Assembly: GCF_001591025.1 (NCBI RefSeq)
Contig: NZ_BCTZ01000009.1
Location: 124,001-188,000, forward strand
Length of the DNA stretch: 64,000 bases
Reading direction: 5' to 3'
DNA from: Sphingomonas soli NBRC 100801
Lineage (GTDB): Bacteria; Pseudomonadota; Alphaproteobacteria; Sphingomonadales; Sphingomonadaceae
Shown: positions 43,451 to 52,367 of the stretch, one piece after another
Position numbering within the stretch: the first letter of the stretch is position 1
Layout of the letters: each line of letters opens with the position of its first letter
Notes under the pieces: model-generated
The model's database searches: none
Told to the model about the DNA's origin: nothing
What the model saw: the letters and a program-made list of their open reading frames with translations, nothing else
Program-made: the position numbers and the translations under genes

Positions 43451-44416
43451 CTATTTCTTCTCATGCAGCACGCGCTCGGCGAAGAGCCTGTTCGCGATGT
43501 CGGTATTGTTGCGTTCGTACCAGCGCGCGCCCTTGATGCCCTTCTCCCACGCCAGCGCCTCAGCCAACGTGCCGGCGGCGTAGGGAGTTTCGGGCGTCGA
43601 ACGATAGATCGGATCGGCAAAGGCCCCGTCGGCGGAGATGATCTCCCAGCCATCCCTGCGTAGCGCATCGATCAGATCGCCTAGGAAGAGCGCAGCCATG
43701 TCGGTTTCGTGCAGAAGCAGCACGTGCGCCGGGCTGCGGCCCAGCGTGCGGACCATCAATGCATCGGAGAAATTGGCCGACTGGACATGCGTCTCGACAT
43801 ACAGGTCACGCAGCGCAGCCATGTCCATCGTCTTGCCTGCCTTCTTCGCCCGCAGCGCCTGATCCTCCATGTTCCAGTCGGAACCGTCGATCGTCACATA
43901 AGCGTTGAGCAGCCCCCGCGCCTTCAGACCCGCGCGGATCGCGTCGCGCTTCGCCATGTCCTTGCCGCCCTCATCCAGGAACGGATAGCGAAACCACGGG
44001 CGATGCCCCGGCTGCTTGCTGAGCCACTGCTCCGCCGCATCGATGTTCGAGAGATAGTCCGCCGCGCTGGTGCCGCCCAGGCGCGGATGGGTGAAGCTGT
44101 GATTGGCCAGCACATGCCCGGCGGCGACATAGGTCCTGATCCGCTGGCCCGCGCCCTTGGTATCGCCATATTCGGTGAGCTGCCCAGGATTGAGGAAGAA
44201 GGCGGCCTGCTCGACCCCCTTCTCCTTCATGATCGCGATCAAGCGCTGCCCCCGCTCCTGCGGGTCCATGAACGCGCCGCGCATCCGCGGCACATCGTCG
44301 AAGCTCAGCGCGATCAGCTTGCGCTGCTCCTGCGGCGCGGAAGCGTCGACGGTCGCGATCGGTTCGGCCCGGACCACGAACATCAAGGCGACGACGAACA
44401 GGAGCAGGCGGATCAC
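43451..44416 (-). CDS. Secreted polysaccharide deacetylase (NodB fold)
   Basis: The product (321 residues from the GTG at 44416) has a signal peptide (VIRLLLFVVALMFVVRAE) and the NodB motifs: LSFDDVP (Asp pair), HSFTHPRLGG (zinc His pair, residues ~101-108) and WFRYPFLDEGG. It removes acetyl groups from N- or O-acetylated glycans in the envelope. An ATG at 44482 also gives an open frame, but the signal peptide argues for 44416, with AAGGGGCGG upstream. It abuts acdH. Confidence 0.85.
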   Translation of the reverse strand: MIRLLLFVVALMFVVRAEPIATVDASAPQEQRKLIALSFDDVPRMRGAFMDPQERGQRLIAIMKEKGVEQAAFFLNPGQLTEYGDTKGAGQRIRTYVAAGHVLANHSFTHPRLGGTSAADYLSNIDAAEQWLSKQPGHRPWFRYPFLDEGGKDMAKRDAIRAGLKARGLLNAYVTIDGSDWNMEDQALRAKKAGKTMDMAALRDLYVETHVQSANFSDALMVRTLGRSPAHVLLLHETDMAALFLGDLIDALRRDGWEIISADGAFADPIYRSTPETPYAAGTLAEALAWEKGIKGARWYERNNTDIANRLFAERVLHEKK

Positions 44417-44499
44417 CGGGCCGCCCCTTCGCTCGCGATGATCTGCTCGATGCCCAAAATCGTCCCTCCACAGGCCGGGCATTCCCCGACTCGCGCTTT

Positions 44500-44512
44500 G
44501 TAATTAAATTAC
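44500..44512. promoter_or_regulatory. AT-rich palindrome GTAATT-A-AATTAC
   Basis: A perfect 13-base inverted repeat in an otherwise GC-rich gap between the B12 ATPase gene and the deacetylase. It could be an operator or a -10-like element for the deacetylase; no partner promoter element was identified. Confidence 0.3.
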
Positions 44513-44535
44513 TCTGGCACAGCAAAACCGCCCTG

Positions 44536-45303
44536 TCAGCGGTTCGTACCGATCGGCACGGGCAGGATTCGTCCCGCTTCGTCACGCACCTGCATTACCT
44601 CCACGCCGAAGGCGGCGCGCAGATTGTCCGGCGAAAGCGCTTCGGCAACCGGCGCAAAGGCAACGACGCGGCCCTCGCGCAGCAACAGAACATCGTCGGC
44701 GGCGCGCGCCGCCTGGATCAGATCGTGGAGCACGATCACAACCCCCATCCCCTCGCCCGCCAACGCGCGCAGGCGATCGAGCAGGCCAAGCTGGTGCGCT
44801 GGATCGAGGCTGGCGAGCGGTTCGTCGGCCAGCAGCCATGCGGGGCGACCGGCCAGAACCCTGGCCAGCAGCACGCGCGCGCGCTCACCTCCGGACAGTT
44901 CGGCGACAAGGCGACCGGCAAGCTCCTCGGTATCGGTCGCCGCCAGCGCATGGGAGATCGCTATATGATCCTCAGCCGAAAGCCCCGCGAACGGCGCGCG
45001 GTGCGGCATGCGCCCCAGTTCAACCAGGCTTTCGACGGTCACATCCCAATGGACCGCGCCATCCTGGGGCAGATAGCCGATCGTCCGGGCGCGCTCGCGC
45101 GGATCGAGCGTATCGACACGCGCTGACCCCAGCCGGACCTCGCCCGGCGCAAGGCCCGCAAGCGCCCGCACCAGCGTCGTCTTGCCCGATCCATTGGCGC
45201 CCAGAATCGCCGTCACGCGCCCCGGACGCAGCGTCGCGCTGATATCGTGCAACACCGCTCGCTTGCCGAGACGGACCGACAGGCCGGTAACCGTCAGATC
45301 CAT
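44536..45303 (-). CDS. btuD: Cobalamin ABC transporter ATPase
   Basis: The 255-residue product has Walker A GANGSGKTT (residues ~35-43), signature LSGGERARVLLARVLAG, Walker B LLADEPLASLD and the His switch VLHDLIQAARAAD. It powers BtuC. The start at 45303 (MDLTVTGLSV) overlaps the btuC stop. Order btuB-btuF-btuC-btuD downstream of a cobalamin riboswitch fixes the substrate as a corrinoid; by fold alone a siderophore would be possible. Confidence 0.9.
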   Translation of the reverse strand: MDLTVTGLSVRLGKRAVLHDISATLRPGRVTAILGANGSGKTTLVRALAGLAPGEVRLGSARVDTLDPRERARTIGYLPQDGAVHWDVTVESLVELGRMPHRAPFAGLSAEDHIAISHALAATDTEELAGRLVAELSGGERARVLLARVLAGRPAWLLADEPLASLDPAHQLGLLDRLRALAGEGMGVVIVLHDLIQAARAADDVLLLREGRVVAFAPVAEALSPDNLRAAFGVEVMQVRDEAGRILPVPIGTNR

Positions 45304-46265
45304 GCCGACCTCCGCATCCTGAGCAGCAGCGCGAAGAAGAAAGGCGTGCCGATCAGCGCCATCGCCACCCCGAGCCGAATCTCGGTCGCCCCGGGGCCGA
45401 GCCGGACGAGGCTGTCCGCCGCGAGGACAAGCGCCGCGCCGCCCAGCGCCGAGGGAAGCAGCAGCGCGGAGGGCCTCGCCCCGGTAAGCGGGCGCAGCAG
45501 GTGCGGAACGATCAGCCCGACAAAGCCGACCACGCCCGTCACCGCGACACTGGCGCCGACGGCCAGCCCCGCGCCCACCACGATCAGCATCTGCGTGCGC
45601 CGAAGCCGGATACCGAGCGAGCGCGCCGCATCCTCTCCCAGCGTCAGCGCGTCCAGCGCACGGCCGGTGAATAGCAGGGCCACGCACCCCATCGCGATGA
45701 AGGGCATGGCGAACTGGACTTCGGAAAAGCTGCGATCGGTGAGCGATCCCATGATCCAGTCGATGATCTCGGCAGTTGCATAGGGATTGGGCGCGATCGA
45801 GATCACGAACGCGGTGAGCGCCCCGGCCAGGCTGGCGAGCACCGTGCCCGCAAGGATGAACGCGACCGCGCTCCGCGAGCGCCAGGCGAGGCCGGCGAGT
45901 AGCGCCATCCCCCCGGCGGCAGCGAGCATCGCGCTGCCGAAGATGATCAGCGGCGTACTCGCCGAGAGCAGGACAATCGCCCCGACCGCGCCCAGCGCCG
46001 CGCAGGACGAGACGCCCACCACCGAGGGGTCGGCGAGCGGATTGCGCAAAAAGCCCTGCAGCACCGCCCCGGTGAGCCCCAGCGCCGCGCCCACGCCCAG
46101 ACCCAGTATCGCGCGCGGCAGGCGAAGCTCGGCGACGATCCACCAGCGCGGATCGGCGGTGAACCATGCCGAGGGCGGCACCCACGCCTTGCCGGCCATG
46201 AGGGAGCCGAGGAAGAGCAGTGCTACGAGCGCCGTCAGGCCGAGGATTAGGGTGGATCTTTTCAT
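45294..46265 (-). CDS. btuC: Cobalamin ABC transporter permease
   Basis: The 323-residue product is a FecCD-type permease with about ten membrane helices: RLPRAILGLGVGAALGLTGAVLQG (in part, residues ~48-70), RNPLADPSVVGVSSCAALGA and the coupling-loop region VGFVGLIVPHLLRPLTGA. The ATG at 46265 is used because the upstream frame runs through a repeat. It overlaps btuD by 10 bases. Confidence 0.9.
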   Translation of the reverse strand: MKRSTLILGLTALVALLFLGSLMAGKAWVPPSAWFTADPRWWIVAELRLPRAILGLGVGAALGLTGAVLQGFLRNPLADPSVVGVSSCAALGAVGAIVLLSASTPLIIFGSAMLAAAGGMALLAGLAWRSRSAVAFILAGTVLASLAGALTAFVISIAPNPYATAEIIDWIMGSLTDRSFSEVQFAMPFIAMGCVALLFTGRALDALTLGEDAARSLGIRLRRTQMLIVVGAGLAVGASVAVTGVVGFVGLIVPHLLRPLTGARPSALLLPSALGGAALVLAADSLVRLGPGATEIRLGVAMALIGTPFFFALLLRMRRSAWI

Positions 46266-46266
46266 C

Positions 46267-46360
46267 GCCCTCACCCTTCCCACTCGGCTGTGCCTCGCGG
46301 GCCCCTTCCCTCTCCCGTCGGGAGAGGGAGGGAGGCGCGAAGCGCCGGAAGGGTGAGGGT
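46267..46360. repeat. Palindromic repeat, CCCTCACCCTTCC / GGGAGAGGG type
   Basis: GCCCTCACCCTTCCCACTCG at the left, CCTCTCCCGTCGGGAGAGGG in the middle, and GGAAGGGTGAGGGT at the right; lies in the btuF-btuC gap and just touches the btuC ATG. Confidence 0.75.
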
Positions 46361-46368
46361 GATCGCGA

Positions 46369-47187
46369 TCATTGAATCCCCCGCCGCACTTCCGCCAGCC
46401 TCGCCATCGCCCGCGCAATCACCGGCCCGCCGCAATTGACCAGCGAGCGATCGAATCGCGCTTCCTCGACCTTCGCACCCAGATGCCCGAGCGCGACACT
46501 GCGCATTTGCGCCGCGCGCGACGAGGCATCGCGCCCAACCGCGTCGGGGACCAGCATCACGCGCGGAGGATCGACGATCACATGCTCCATCGGCAGGTAT
46601 CCGGTGAATTGCAGCCCGTAATGCGCGGCACGGTTTGAAAAGCCCGCGCGCGTCATCATCTCGTCGAGCAGATTGCCGCCGCCCGATGCCATGTTGCCTC
46701 CGATCCAGATGAGCGCGGGAAGTTTCTCGCCCGGCCAGCTTGCAGCAGCCACTGCGCGATCGATGCGGGCGTTCATCGCCCGGCCCGCCCCGGCCGCATC
46801 CAGCGCGGCGGCGAGTTCGGTCACCTGCTTCTTGCTCGCTTCGATGGTTGCCGGCGAATCGAGATAGAGCGTCTTGAGCCCGGCCCGGCGATAGGCTTCG
46901 CGCGTTGCCGGCGCGGTGAAGCTGCTCGCGATCACCAGATCGGGCCGCATCATTACCACCTCCTCGGCGGTGCCGCGCGTGGTTCGAAACCGCACCGCGA
47001 CTTGCGCGGGGATCGAAGTCGCGGCGGGGTCCTGCGAATAATGGCTGATCGCGGTGATCCGCGCGGGCGGGACCAGTTCGATCAGCATCGCATCGGCGCA
47101 GGGGTTTGTGGAGACGATCCCTCCCCCCTGCGGTGGCTGCACCGCGCAGCCTGCCGGGAGGAGGCAGAGAAGCGCGGCGCAACGCAT
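46369..47187 (-). CDS. btuF: Cobalamin-binding periplasmic lipoprotein-like protein
   Basis: The 272-residue product has a short lipoprotein signal (LLPAGC near residue 14) and the type III periplasmic binding fold: STNPCADAMLIELVPPARI (residues ~26-44), EVVMMRPDLVIASSF and LPMEHVIVDPPRVMLV. It would hand cobalamin to BtuCD. Its start overlaps the btuB stop by one base. Confidence 0.87.
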   Translation of the reverse strand: MRCAALLCLLPAGCAVQPPQGGGIVSTNPCADAMLIELVPPARITAISHYSQDPAATSIPAQVAVRFRTTRGTAEEVVMMRPDLVIASSFTAPATREAYRRAGLKTLYLDSPATIEASKKQVTELAAALDAAGAGRAMNARIDRAVAAASWPGEKLPALIWIGGNMASGGGNLLDEMMTRAGFSNRAAHYGLQFTGYLPMEHVIVDPPRVMLVPDAVGRDASSRAAQMRSVALGHLGAKVEEARFDRSLVNCGGPVIARAMARLAEVRRGIQ

Positions 47188-49079
47188 CAGTTGAAACGCA
47201 CCCGGACGCCGCCATGGGCCGATCGCCCCGGCGTGCCATAGGTGGCGACGGTCTGGTATTTCGTGTCGAACAGATTTTCGACGCGGCCATACAGCGCGAG
47301 CCGCTCACCCAGCGGAACCTCGCCACGGATGCTCGCCAGCGTATAGCCGTCGAGGCGGACGCTGTTGGCGGGATTGTCGAAACTCCGCCCGACAATCGTC
47401 ACCGTGCCGCCGATGCTCGGCCCGTTTTCGCCAAAGCGGTAATCGGCCGAAAGGCTGGCGGAATCGCGCGGGCGGCGCGCCAGTTCCTTGCCGTAATTGG
47501 CGCCACCCGCCCGATTCCGCGTGGCGACATGGGTGTAATTGCCGCGCAAATGCAGGCCTTCGAGCAGATCCACGCCCAGCTCGATCTCCACGCCTTCGGC
47601 CCGGGTTCGCGCAAGGTTGGCATAGGTGAAGGTGCCAAGGTCGAAATCGATCTGATTGCTGGTGTCGCGGTGGAACCAGGTCGCCTTCAGCCGCAGCACA
47701 CCGTCGAGCAATTGCTGCTCAGCGCTCAGATCATAGCCCTTCGACGTTTCCGGGCGCAGCGTGCGCGTCCCGTAAAAGCTGTAGAGCTGGTAAAGCGTCG
47801 GTGCCTTGAACCCTTCCGAATAGCTGCCGCGCAGCACCGTGCCGTATGCGGGTCGAACCGAAGCGCTGAAGCCAAATGTGGTGTGGTTCCCAAAAGCCTT
47901 ATGATCGTCATTGCGGATGCCCGCAGTCAGCGTCGCCGCATCGAACGGGGTGACGATCGCCTGCCCATAGAAGCTGGTCACGCCCGTCGAGGCGAAGGTG
48001 GAGCCATCGTTGAAGCGACTGTCCTCATGCTCGGCGCCGAACACGGCGGTCACTGCGTCGACGGGGCGAAGCTGGCCCTGATATTCGTATCGCTCGCTTC
48101 GCCCGCGTCCGATAAAGCTCGGCGTGGTGCCAAAGGCGGGATCGTAATTGTCGCGATCGATGCGCGCGAGCGAAACGCTCAGCCGATTGCGAAGCACGTC
48201 GCCGAACAACCGCGCGTTGATCCCCGCATAGCCATACAGCTCCTCGGCAGTCGAATACTCCACAGTGTCCGAAAAGGCGTAGGTGGGGGGCGGGAAGCCG
48301 TCGAGGTCCGTCCGGCTGTCCGCATAATAGCCGCGAAGGTCGATCGTCAGATCGGGCGTAAGGTCCACCGCGAAGCGTCCACTCGCACCAAACTGGCGAT
48401 AGCCATCGGGCTCGGTTCCGCTTGCCGCCGCCGAGATTCCATCTGTGCGCGCATAGCCCGCAGTGAAGCCGGCGCGGACATTCTGCCCGCCATAGCCGAG
48501 CGCGGCATTGGCGAAGAGGCTGTCCTGGCTGCCATATTCGGCATTGCCGGATGCCGTGAGGCCGTAGCTGCCGTCCTGCGTGACGACATTGACGACGCCG
48601 CCGATCGCCTGGCTGCCCCACACCACCGAATTGGCCCCGCGCAGCACCTCGACCCGCTTGATCGATCCGGCCAGCAGATTGCCGAAATCGAATCCGCCGC
48701 CGGGCGAGGACGGGTCGTTGACGCGCACGCCATCGATCAGCACGAGCGTGTGCTCCGCCTCCGCGCCGCGAATCCGCACGCCGGTGAAGCCGCCCAGCCC
48801 GCCGTTGCGCGACACCGTGACGCCGGGCGTGGTCGATAGCAGATCGGCGAGCGCGACCGTCTGGCGGCGCTCGATCTCATCGCGCTCGATCAGGGTTACG
48901 GCGCGACCGACATTCTCAGGCATTTCTTCGATGCCCGATGCCACCACGACGATATCGGTGCGGCGTAGATCGGCGATGACGATCTCCTGATCGCCCGCCG
49001 GAGCGGCCACATCCTGCGCGAAGGCAGGCAAAGCCGGCAGCAGGGCCGCCGACGCACAGAGGAGGAATTTGAACTTCAT
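47187..49079 (-). CDS. btuB: TonB-dependent cobalamin receptor
   Basis: The 630-residue product has a signal peptide (MKFKFLLCASAALLPALPAFAQ), a TonB box-like QEIVIADLR region, a plug domain (RRQTVALADLLSTTPGVTVS, KRVEVLRGANSVVWGSQAIGG) and a beta-barrel to the C-terminal VRVRFN. Corrinoid specificity follows from the riboswitch and the btuFCD genes. The start at 49079 was chosen because the signal peptide begins there; a longer frame continues into the leader. Confidence 0.92.
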   Translation of the reverse strand: MKFKFLLCASAALLPALPAFAQDVAAPAGDQEIVIADLRRTDIVVVASGIEEMPENVGRAVTLIERDEIERRQTVALADLLSTTPGVTVSRNGGLGGFTGVRIRGAEAEHTLVLIDGVRVNDPSSPGGGFDFGNLLAGSIKRVEVLRGANSVVWGSQAIGGVVNVVTQDGSYGLTASGNAEYGSQDSLFANAALGYGGQNVRAGFTAGYARTDGISAAASGTEPDGYRQFGASGRFAVDLTPDLTIDLRGYYADSRTDLDGFPPPTYAFSDTVEYSTAEELYGYAGINARLFGDVLRNRLSVSLARIDRDNYDPAFGTTPSFIGRGRSERYEYQGQLRPVDAVTAVFGAEHEDSRFNDGSTFASTGVTSFYGQAIVTPFDAATLTAGIRNDDHKAFGNHTTFGFSASVRPAYGTVLRGSYSEGFKAPTLYQLYSFYGTRTLRPETSKGYDLSAEQQLLDGVLRLKATWFHRDTSNQIDFDLGTFTYANLARTRAEGVEIELGVDLLEGLHLRGNYTHVATRNRAGGANYGKELARRPRDSASLSADYRFGENGPSIGGTVTIVGRSFDNPANSVRLDGYTLASIRGEVPLGERLALYGRVENLFDTKYQTVATYGTPGRSAHGGVRVRFN

Positions 49080-49098
49080 AACAAGACACCCATTGCTT

Positions 49099-49130
49099 GG
49101 GCCGCTTGCCTGAAGTGGCGGGAGCGGCCC
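49099..49130 (-). promoter_or_regulatory. Hairpin between cobalamin riboswitch and btuB
   Basis: GGGCCGCT (49099-49106) pairs with AGCGGCCC (49123-49130). It could be part of the expression platform, but no U-run follows, so it is not a canonical terminator. The riboswitch is probably translational or uses a Rho-type step. Confidence 0.4.
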
Positions 49131-49204
49131 GGTTCGGTGTCGCTCACGCAAGGGATTTCGCCCCTCGTTCGCCCGGTACACCCCGCCCGCGCAAAGGAAT
49201 CGAC

Positions 49205-49400
49205 CGTGACCGGCAGGTCTCCTGGCTCCCGGGTCACCGCTGGCGCACCGCCTTCCCGGGATTCCCCAGTGGCATGATGGCGCGCCGGCTAACCGGTCAC
49301 AGTTGCGGGGGCAGCCTCGGCATCAGTCAGACGGCAGCGTGCGCCGCACGCCGGACCACCGAGTTCCCTTTTCATCCCCGTCACCGGGGAACCTGTCACG
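49205..49400 (-). ncRNA. Cobalamin riboswitch
   Basis: On the minus strand the typical elements are in order: a GATGAAAAGGGAA segment with CGGTG (about 49354-49375), GCTGCCCCCGCAACTGTGACCGG-like core (about 49293-49316, quoted in part as CCCCCGCAACTGTGACC), and the B12 box GCCACTGGGGAATCCCGGGA (about 49255-49274), ending in a GACCTGCCGGTCACGG stretch. It precedes btuB by about 125 bases. Binding of cobalamin is expected to switch off the uptake operon. Boundaries are approximate. Confidence 0.93.
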
Positions 49401-49593
49401 CGACGGCGTGTACGCGCCCGGAAAATTGCGCGCAAGCCAAGGAACCGCAGCGAACGCATCTGGTCACGCATCGCGATCGGATTACGGAGGGCGTCCCGAC
49501 CCGCGCCCCGGTGCCGATATCAACGATCCGGCCAGCACCCATTCCCAGCCCAGCCTTGATCAGATCGATAACCGTTCGCTGGGCGCCGACACT
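49401..49593. other. Upstream region of the cobalamin riboswitch
   Basis: 193 bases between the riboswitch and the nahD-like gene. A weak TTGCGC-N17-TACACG match on the minus strand could drive the riboswitch transcript. Nothing else is visible. Confidence 0.4.
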
Positions 49594-50202
49594 CTACCAT
49601 CCCCCGCCAGACAGCCAGCGCTCGACCATTGCAAGCCGGTCCGCCCCCCAGAAGGGCTCGCCGTCGACGATGATCCAGGGAGAGCCGCAGATCGCACGCG
49701 CTACTGCTTCGTCGCATCGAAGACGGAGGGCCTCGCGCCACTCGGCGGCGGATCCGGCGGCAATCAAGGTCTCCGGGTCGATGCCGAACGGCGCGCCGAG
49801 TGCCGCCGCGAGGTTCGCATCAGCGATGTTGGCCCCTTCCTCGAACAGCGCCTCAAGCAGTCGCTTGGAATATGCGCCGGCCGTCGCACTCCCGTGCCCA
49901 GCCGCGGCGGCCAGTACCATCCTGGCAGCCAGGTGGGTTCGCAGCGGAAAATCCTCACGCAGGACGAAGGGCACCCCCGCCAGGCGCGCGAGACGCGCCC
50001 AGTCGTGCCGGGCATAATCGCCTTTCAACGGCTGGGCCGTCAGCGGCGTGCTGCCCGTGACCTTGAACACCGCACCTAGCAGGAAGGGCTTCCAGTCCAC
50101 GGTCCTGCCATGGCGCGCCGCAAGCGCGTCGATCTCTCGTCCTGCAAAATAAGCGTAGGGCGAGGTAAGGTCGAACCAGAACTCGATCGGCGTGGCGGTC
50201 AT
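49594..50202 (-). CDS. 2-hydroxychromene-2-carboxylate isomerase-like protein (DsbA fold)
   Basis: The 202-residue product has the glutathione-dependent HCCA isomerase pattern: IEFWFDLTSPYAYFA (Ser in place of the DsbA CxxC, residues ~6-20), DWKPFLLGAVFK and GSPWIIVDGEPFWGADRL. Such enzymes act in naphthalene-type degradation, but many members have other roles. It overlaps the VOC gene by 4 bases and is the downstream end of the minus-strand part of the accessory cluster. Confidence 0.87.
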   Translation of the reverse strand: MTATPIEFWFDLTSPYAYFAGREIDALAARHGRTVDWKPFLLGAVFKVTGSTPLTAQPLKGDYARHDWARLARLAGVPFVLREDFPLRTHLAARMVLAAAAGHGSATAGAYSKRLLEALFEEGANIADANLAAALGAPFGIDPETLIAAGSAAEWREALRLRCDEAVARAICGSPWIIVDGEPFWGADRLAMVERWLSGGGW

Positions 50203-50633
50203 GGCGCTTCGAGCCCGCCGGCTGGACGAGGCGCGATGTCGCCCCGGAAGACCAAATGGACCTTGTTGCCATCAGGATCGCGTAGATATGCGCCGTAATA
50301 GTCCGGCGCATATCGCGGCCGTAGCCCGGGAGACCCGTCGTCGGTGCCGCCCGCCAGCAGCGCTGCGGCATGCCCCTGCTGGTCCACGGCATGCGGGGAC
50401 GGAGCAAGGAAAGCGACCATCGTCCCGTTGCCGGCGGAGCAGGGCCGCCCGTCATAGGGCTGATACGCGTAGAAGCGCGGAAGCTGCACCCCGGGCTCGT
50501 GCCAGCACAGCGAAGCGGGTCCGCCGTCGGGCTTCACCTCCCGCCGGACGAGCCCCAAGGGTGTCAGGAGCGCGTCGTAAAAGGCGCCGGCCCGCCCGAG
50601 ATCGCTGACACCTAGCGTGACGTGGCTGAACAT
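50199..50633 (-). CDS. VOC (glyoxalase/bleomycin-resistance fold) protein
   Basis: The 144-residue product, from the ATG at 50633, begins MFSHVTLGVSDLGRAGAFYD and ends with DPDGNKVHLVFRG, typical of VOC domains. Metal ligands of glyoxalase type (His at N terminus, Glu/His at C terminus) are partly visible. Substrate unknown. It overlaps the DinB gene by 22 bases, so the frame upstream of 50633 is not part of the protein. Confidence 0.87.
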   Translation of the reverse strand: MFSHVTLGVSDLGRAGAFYDALLTPLGLVRREVKPDGGPASLCWHEPGVQLPRFYAYQPYDGRPCSAGNGTMVAFLAPSPHAVDQQGHAAALLAGGTDDGSPGLRPRYAPDYYGAYLRDPDGNKVHLVFRGDIAPRPAGGLEAP

Positions 50634-51151
50634 TGCGCCCGCTCCTCCGAAATGGCCCGATCCCTCAGAAAGACGGTAAGATCGTTCGACTGGAACGCCG
50701 TTGGCACCTGATAAAGCATGTCGCCCACGAATCCGCGGTGATAGGTCCCATGGTTGACCACGTGGAGCACGATTGCCTCGCGAGTCATCGCGCCGCTGCC
50801 TCCCCCGATGAACTCGAACTCCACAACCTCGTCGAGCAGGGTCTCGCGAAGCTGCTCGGCATAGCCGACATACCAGCGGTCCAGCGCCTGGGTCCTGCCC
50901 CACAGCCCAGCCACCGAGTCCCCGCGCTCGGTGTTACGCGCCGTGTACCGGTGGCCCCCGCCCTCAAGATGGGCGCGGAAGATATCATCGATCACGTAGA
51001 CATGGTTCAGCGTGTGCAGGATGTCGCCGTAGCGCGTCGCCCTTGGGCGGAGCAGCTCTTCCTCCGCCAATGCCATCATCGTCCTGAACGTGATCTCGTT
51101 CGCCCAGGCCTTGTATCGCGTCAGCATGCGCAGCGTGCTGAGACGGTTCAC
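50612..51151 (-). CDS. DinB-family putative metal-dependent hydrolase
   Basis: The 179-residue four-helix-bundle product shows the DinB/YfiT His pattern: LHTLNHVYVIDDIFRAHL (residues ~45-62) and VVNHGTYHRGFVGDML (~131-146). DinB proteins often act with mycothiol, bacillithiol or glutathione; activity here is unknown. It overlaps the hydrolase gene (ATGA) and the VOC gene. Confidence 0.88.
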   Translation of the reverse strand: MNRLSTLRMLTRYKAWANEITFRTMMALAEEELLRPRATRYGDILHTLNHVYVIDDIFRAHLEGGGHRYTARNTERGDSVAGLWGRTQALDRWYVGYAEQLRETLLDEVVEFEFIGGGSGAMTREAIVLHVVNHGTYHRGFVGDMLYQVPTAFQSNDLTVFLRDRAISEERAQCSATSR

Positions 51152-52221
51152 CCGCCGCTTGCCCGCGTCACCGCATCCACGACCTCGAGGATCGCGCGGA
51201 CGACGGCGTCCGGATCATCGATCTCGATGTTGTGGCTCGTCTTCGGCACGATACGTTGCAGCCCGCGGCGGGACAGCGCGGCCGTCTCGGTATGCAGCCA
51301 CAGATAGGACTGATAGCTGGCTGCGTCGATCGGATCGGATGCATCGTGGTCCCCGTGCGTCAGCACGATCATCGGGCGGGCACCAAGCCGGCCCGGCGTG
51401 AATAGGGTCCGGTAGACCGCATCTCCCCGGTCGTCCGCATAGACGCTGTTGGCGATCTCCGATGCCTGCGTCACCTGGTACGTCTTGGTGACCTGAATGC
51501 GCGCACGCTCGGCGGCGACTGCCGGACCCAGCGGCTGCCGGACCGGATCACTACAGCGCTTGTACGTCGTCGATGCGGGATCGAGGTCGCCCTTCTCGGC
51601 AATGGCGGCGCAGTTCGCGTAGTGCGCGGTCAATCGTCGCATCCAGTCGGCGTCGCCGAGTTCGACGCGAGCGGCGATAGACTCACCGAAGCGCTTGCGC
51701 AGGCGGGTGCGAACCCGCTCGGCCACGCGATCCTCGGACGGGTCGATCAGCACCAACCCCGCGACGTCGGCTGGGTGAAGCGCCGCATAGAGCTTCACGT
51801 TGAAGCCGCCGAGCGAGTGCCCGACCAGAATGAGCGGGGTCTTCAGCTTGGCCGCACCGACCAGTGCCTTGATATCCTCGACGATCGCGGCTGGCGAACG
51901 CGGACCGGCAACGGGGTCACTGTAGCCGAGGCCGGCGCGGTCGTAGGTGCAGGCCCGGACCCGCTTCGCGACCTCTGGCTGCACCAGCCCCCAGATCACG
52001 GACCAGTCGCTGCCGCCGGAATCGAACAGCACCGTCTTTTCGCCCGATCCCATGCAGAAGAGATTGAGCTTGCGCCCGCCCCCGATGTCGATCCGATCAT
52101 GCGCCACGGCGAACTGCTGAAGGACATCTTCAGATACACGGCTGGTGGGCTGGGCGGCTGCCGACGAGAGGATGGCAGCGGGCACGAGGCACGCGATTGC
52201 GGCGTTAAGAAAAGACTTCAT
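51148..52221 (-). CDS. Exported alpha/beta hydrolase
   Basis: The 357-residue product has a signal peptide (residues 1-23) and an alpha/beta-hydrolase fold: VLFDSGGSDW, the nucleophile elbow GHSLGGFN (Ser ~residue 136), and the C-terminal acid/His region with KTSHNIEIDDPD. The specific ester or amide substrate is not evident. It is coupled to the DinB gene by a 4-base overlap. Confidence 0.88.
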   Translation of the reverse strand: MKSFLNAAIACLVPAAILSSAAAQPTSRVSEDVLQQFAVAHDRIDIGGGRKLNLFCMGSGEKTVLFDSGGSDWSVIWGLVQPEVAKRVRACTYDRAGLGYSDPVAGPRSPAAIVEDIKALVGAAKLKTPLILVGHSLGGFNVKLYAALHPADVAGLVLIDPSEDRVAERVRTRLRKRFGESIAARVELGDADWMRRLTAHYANCAAIAEKGDLDPASTTYKRCSDPVRQPLGPAVAAERARIQVTKTYQVTQASEIANSVYADDRGDAVYRTLFTPGRLGARPMIVLTHGDHDASDPIDAASYQSYLWLHTETAALSRRGLQRIVPKTSHNIEIDDPDAVVRAILEVVDAVTRASGG

Positions 52222-52367
52222 CGCTCACTTCTTCGGCCGGCTTGCGCATCCCGGCGAGTGGCGGATTTGACAATGTTCGGGGCCAATTCGCCAAGCCTCA
52301 GGCAAGCGTCGCGAGCAGCGCCAAGAAAGCGCCAGCAGCAGCGAGGCGACCACCCGCATCGGCGGTG

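Noticed and set aside
50634..50903. N-terminal extension of the VOC protein
   Set aside because: The extra frame overlaps the DinB coding region and lacks VOC similarity. The start MFSHVTLGV at 50633 fits the family.
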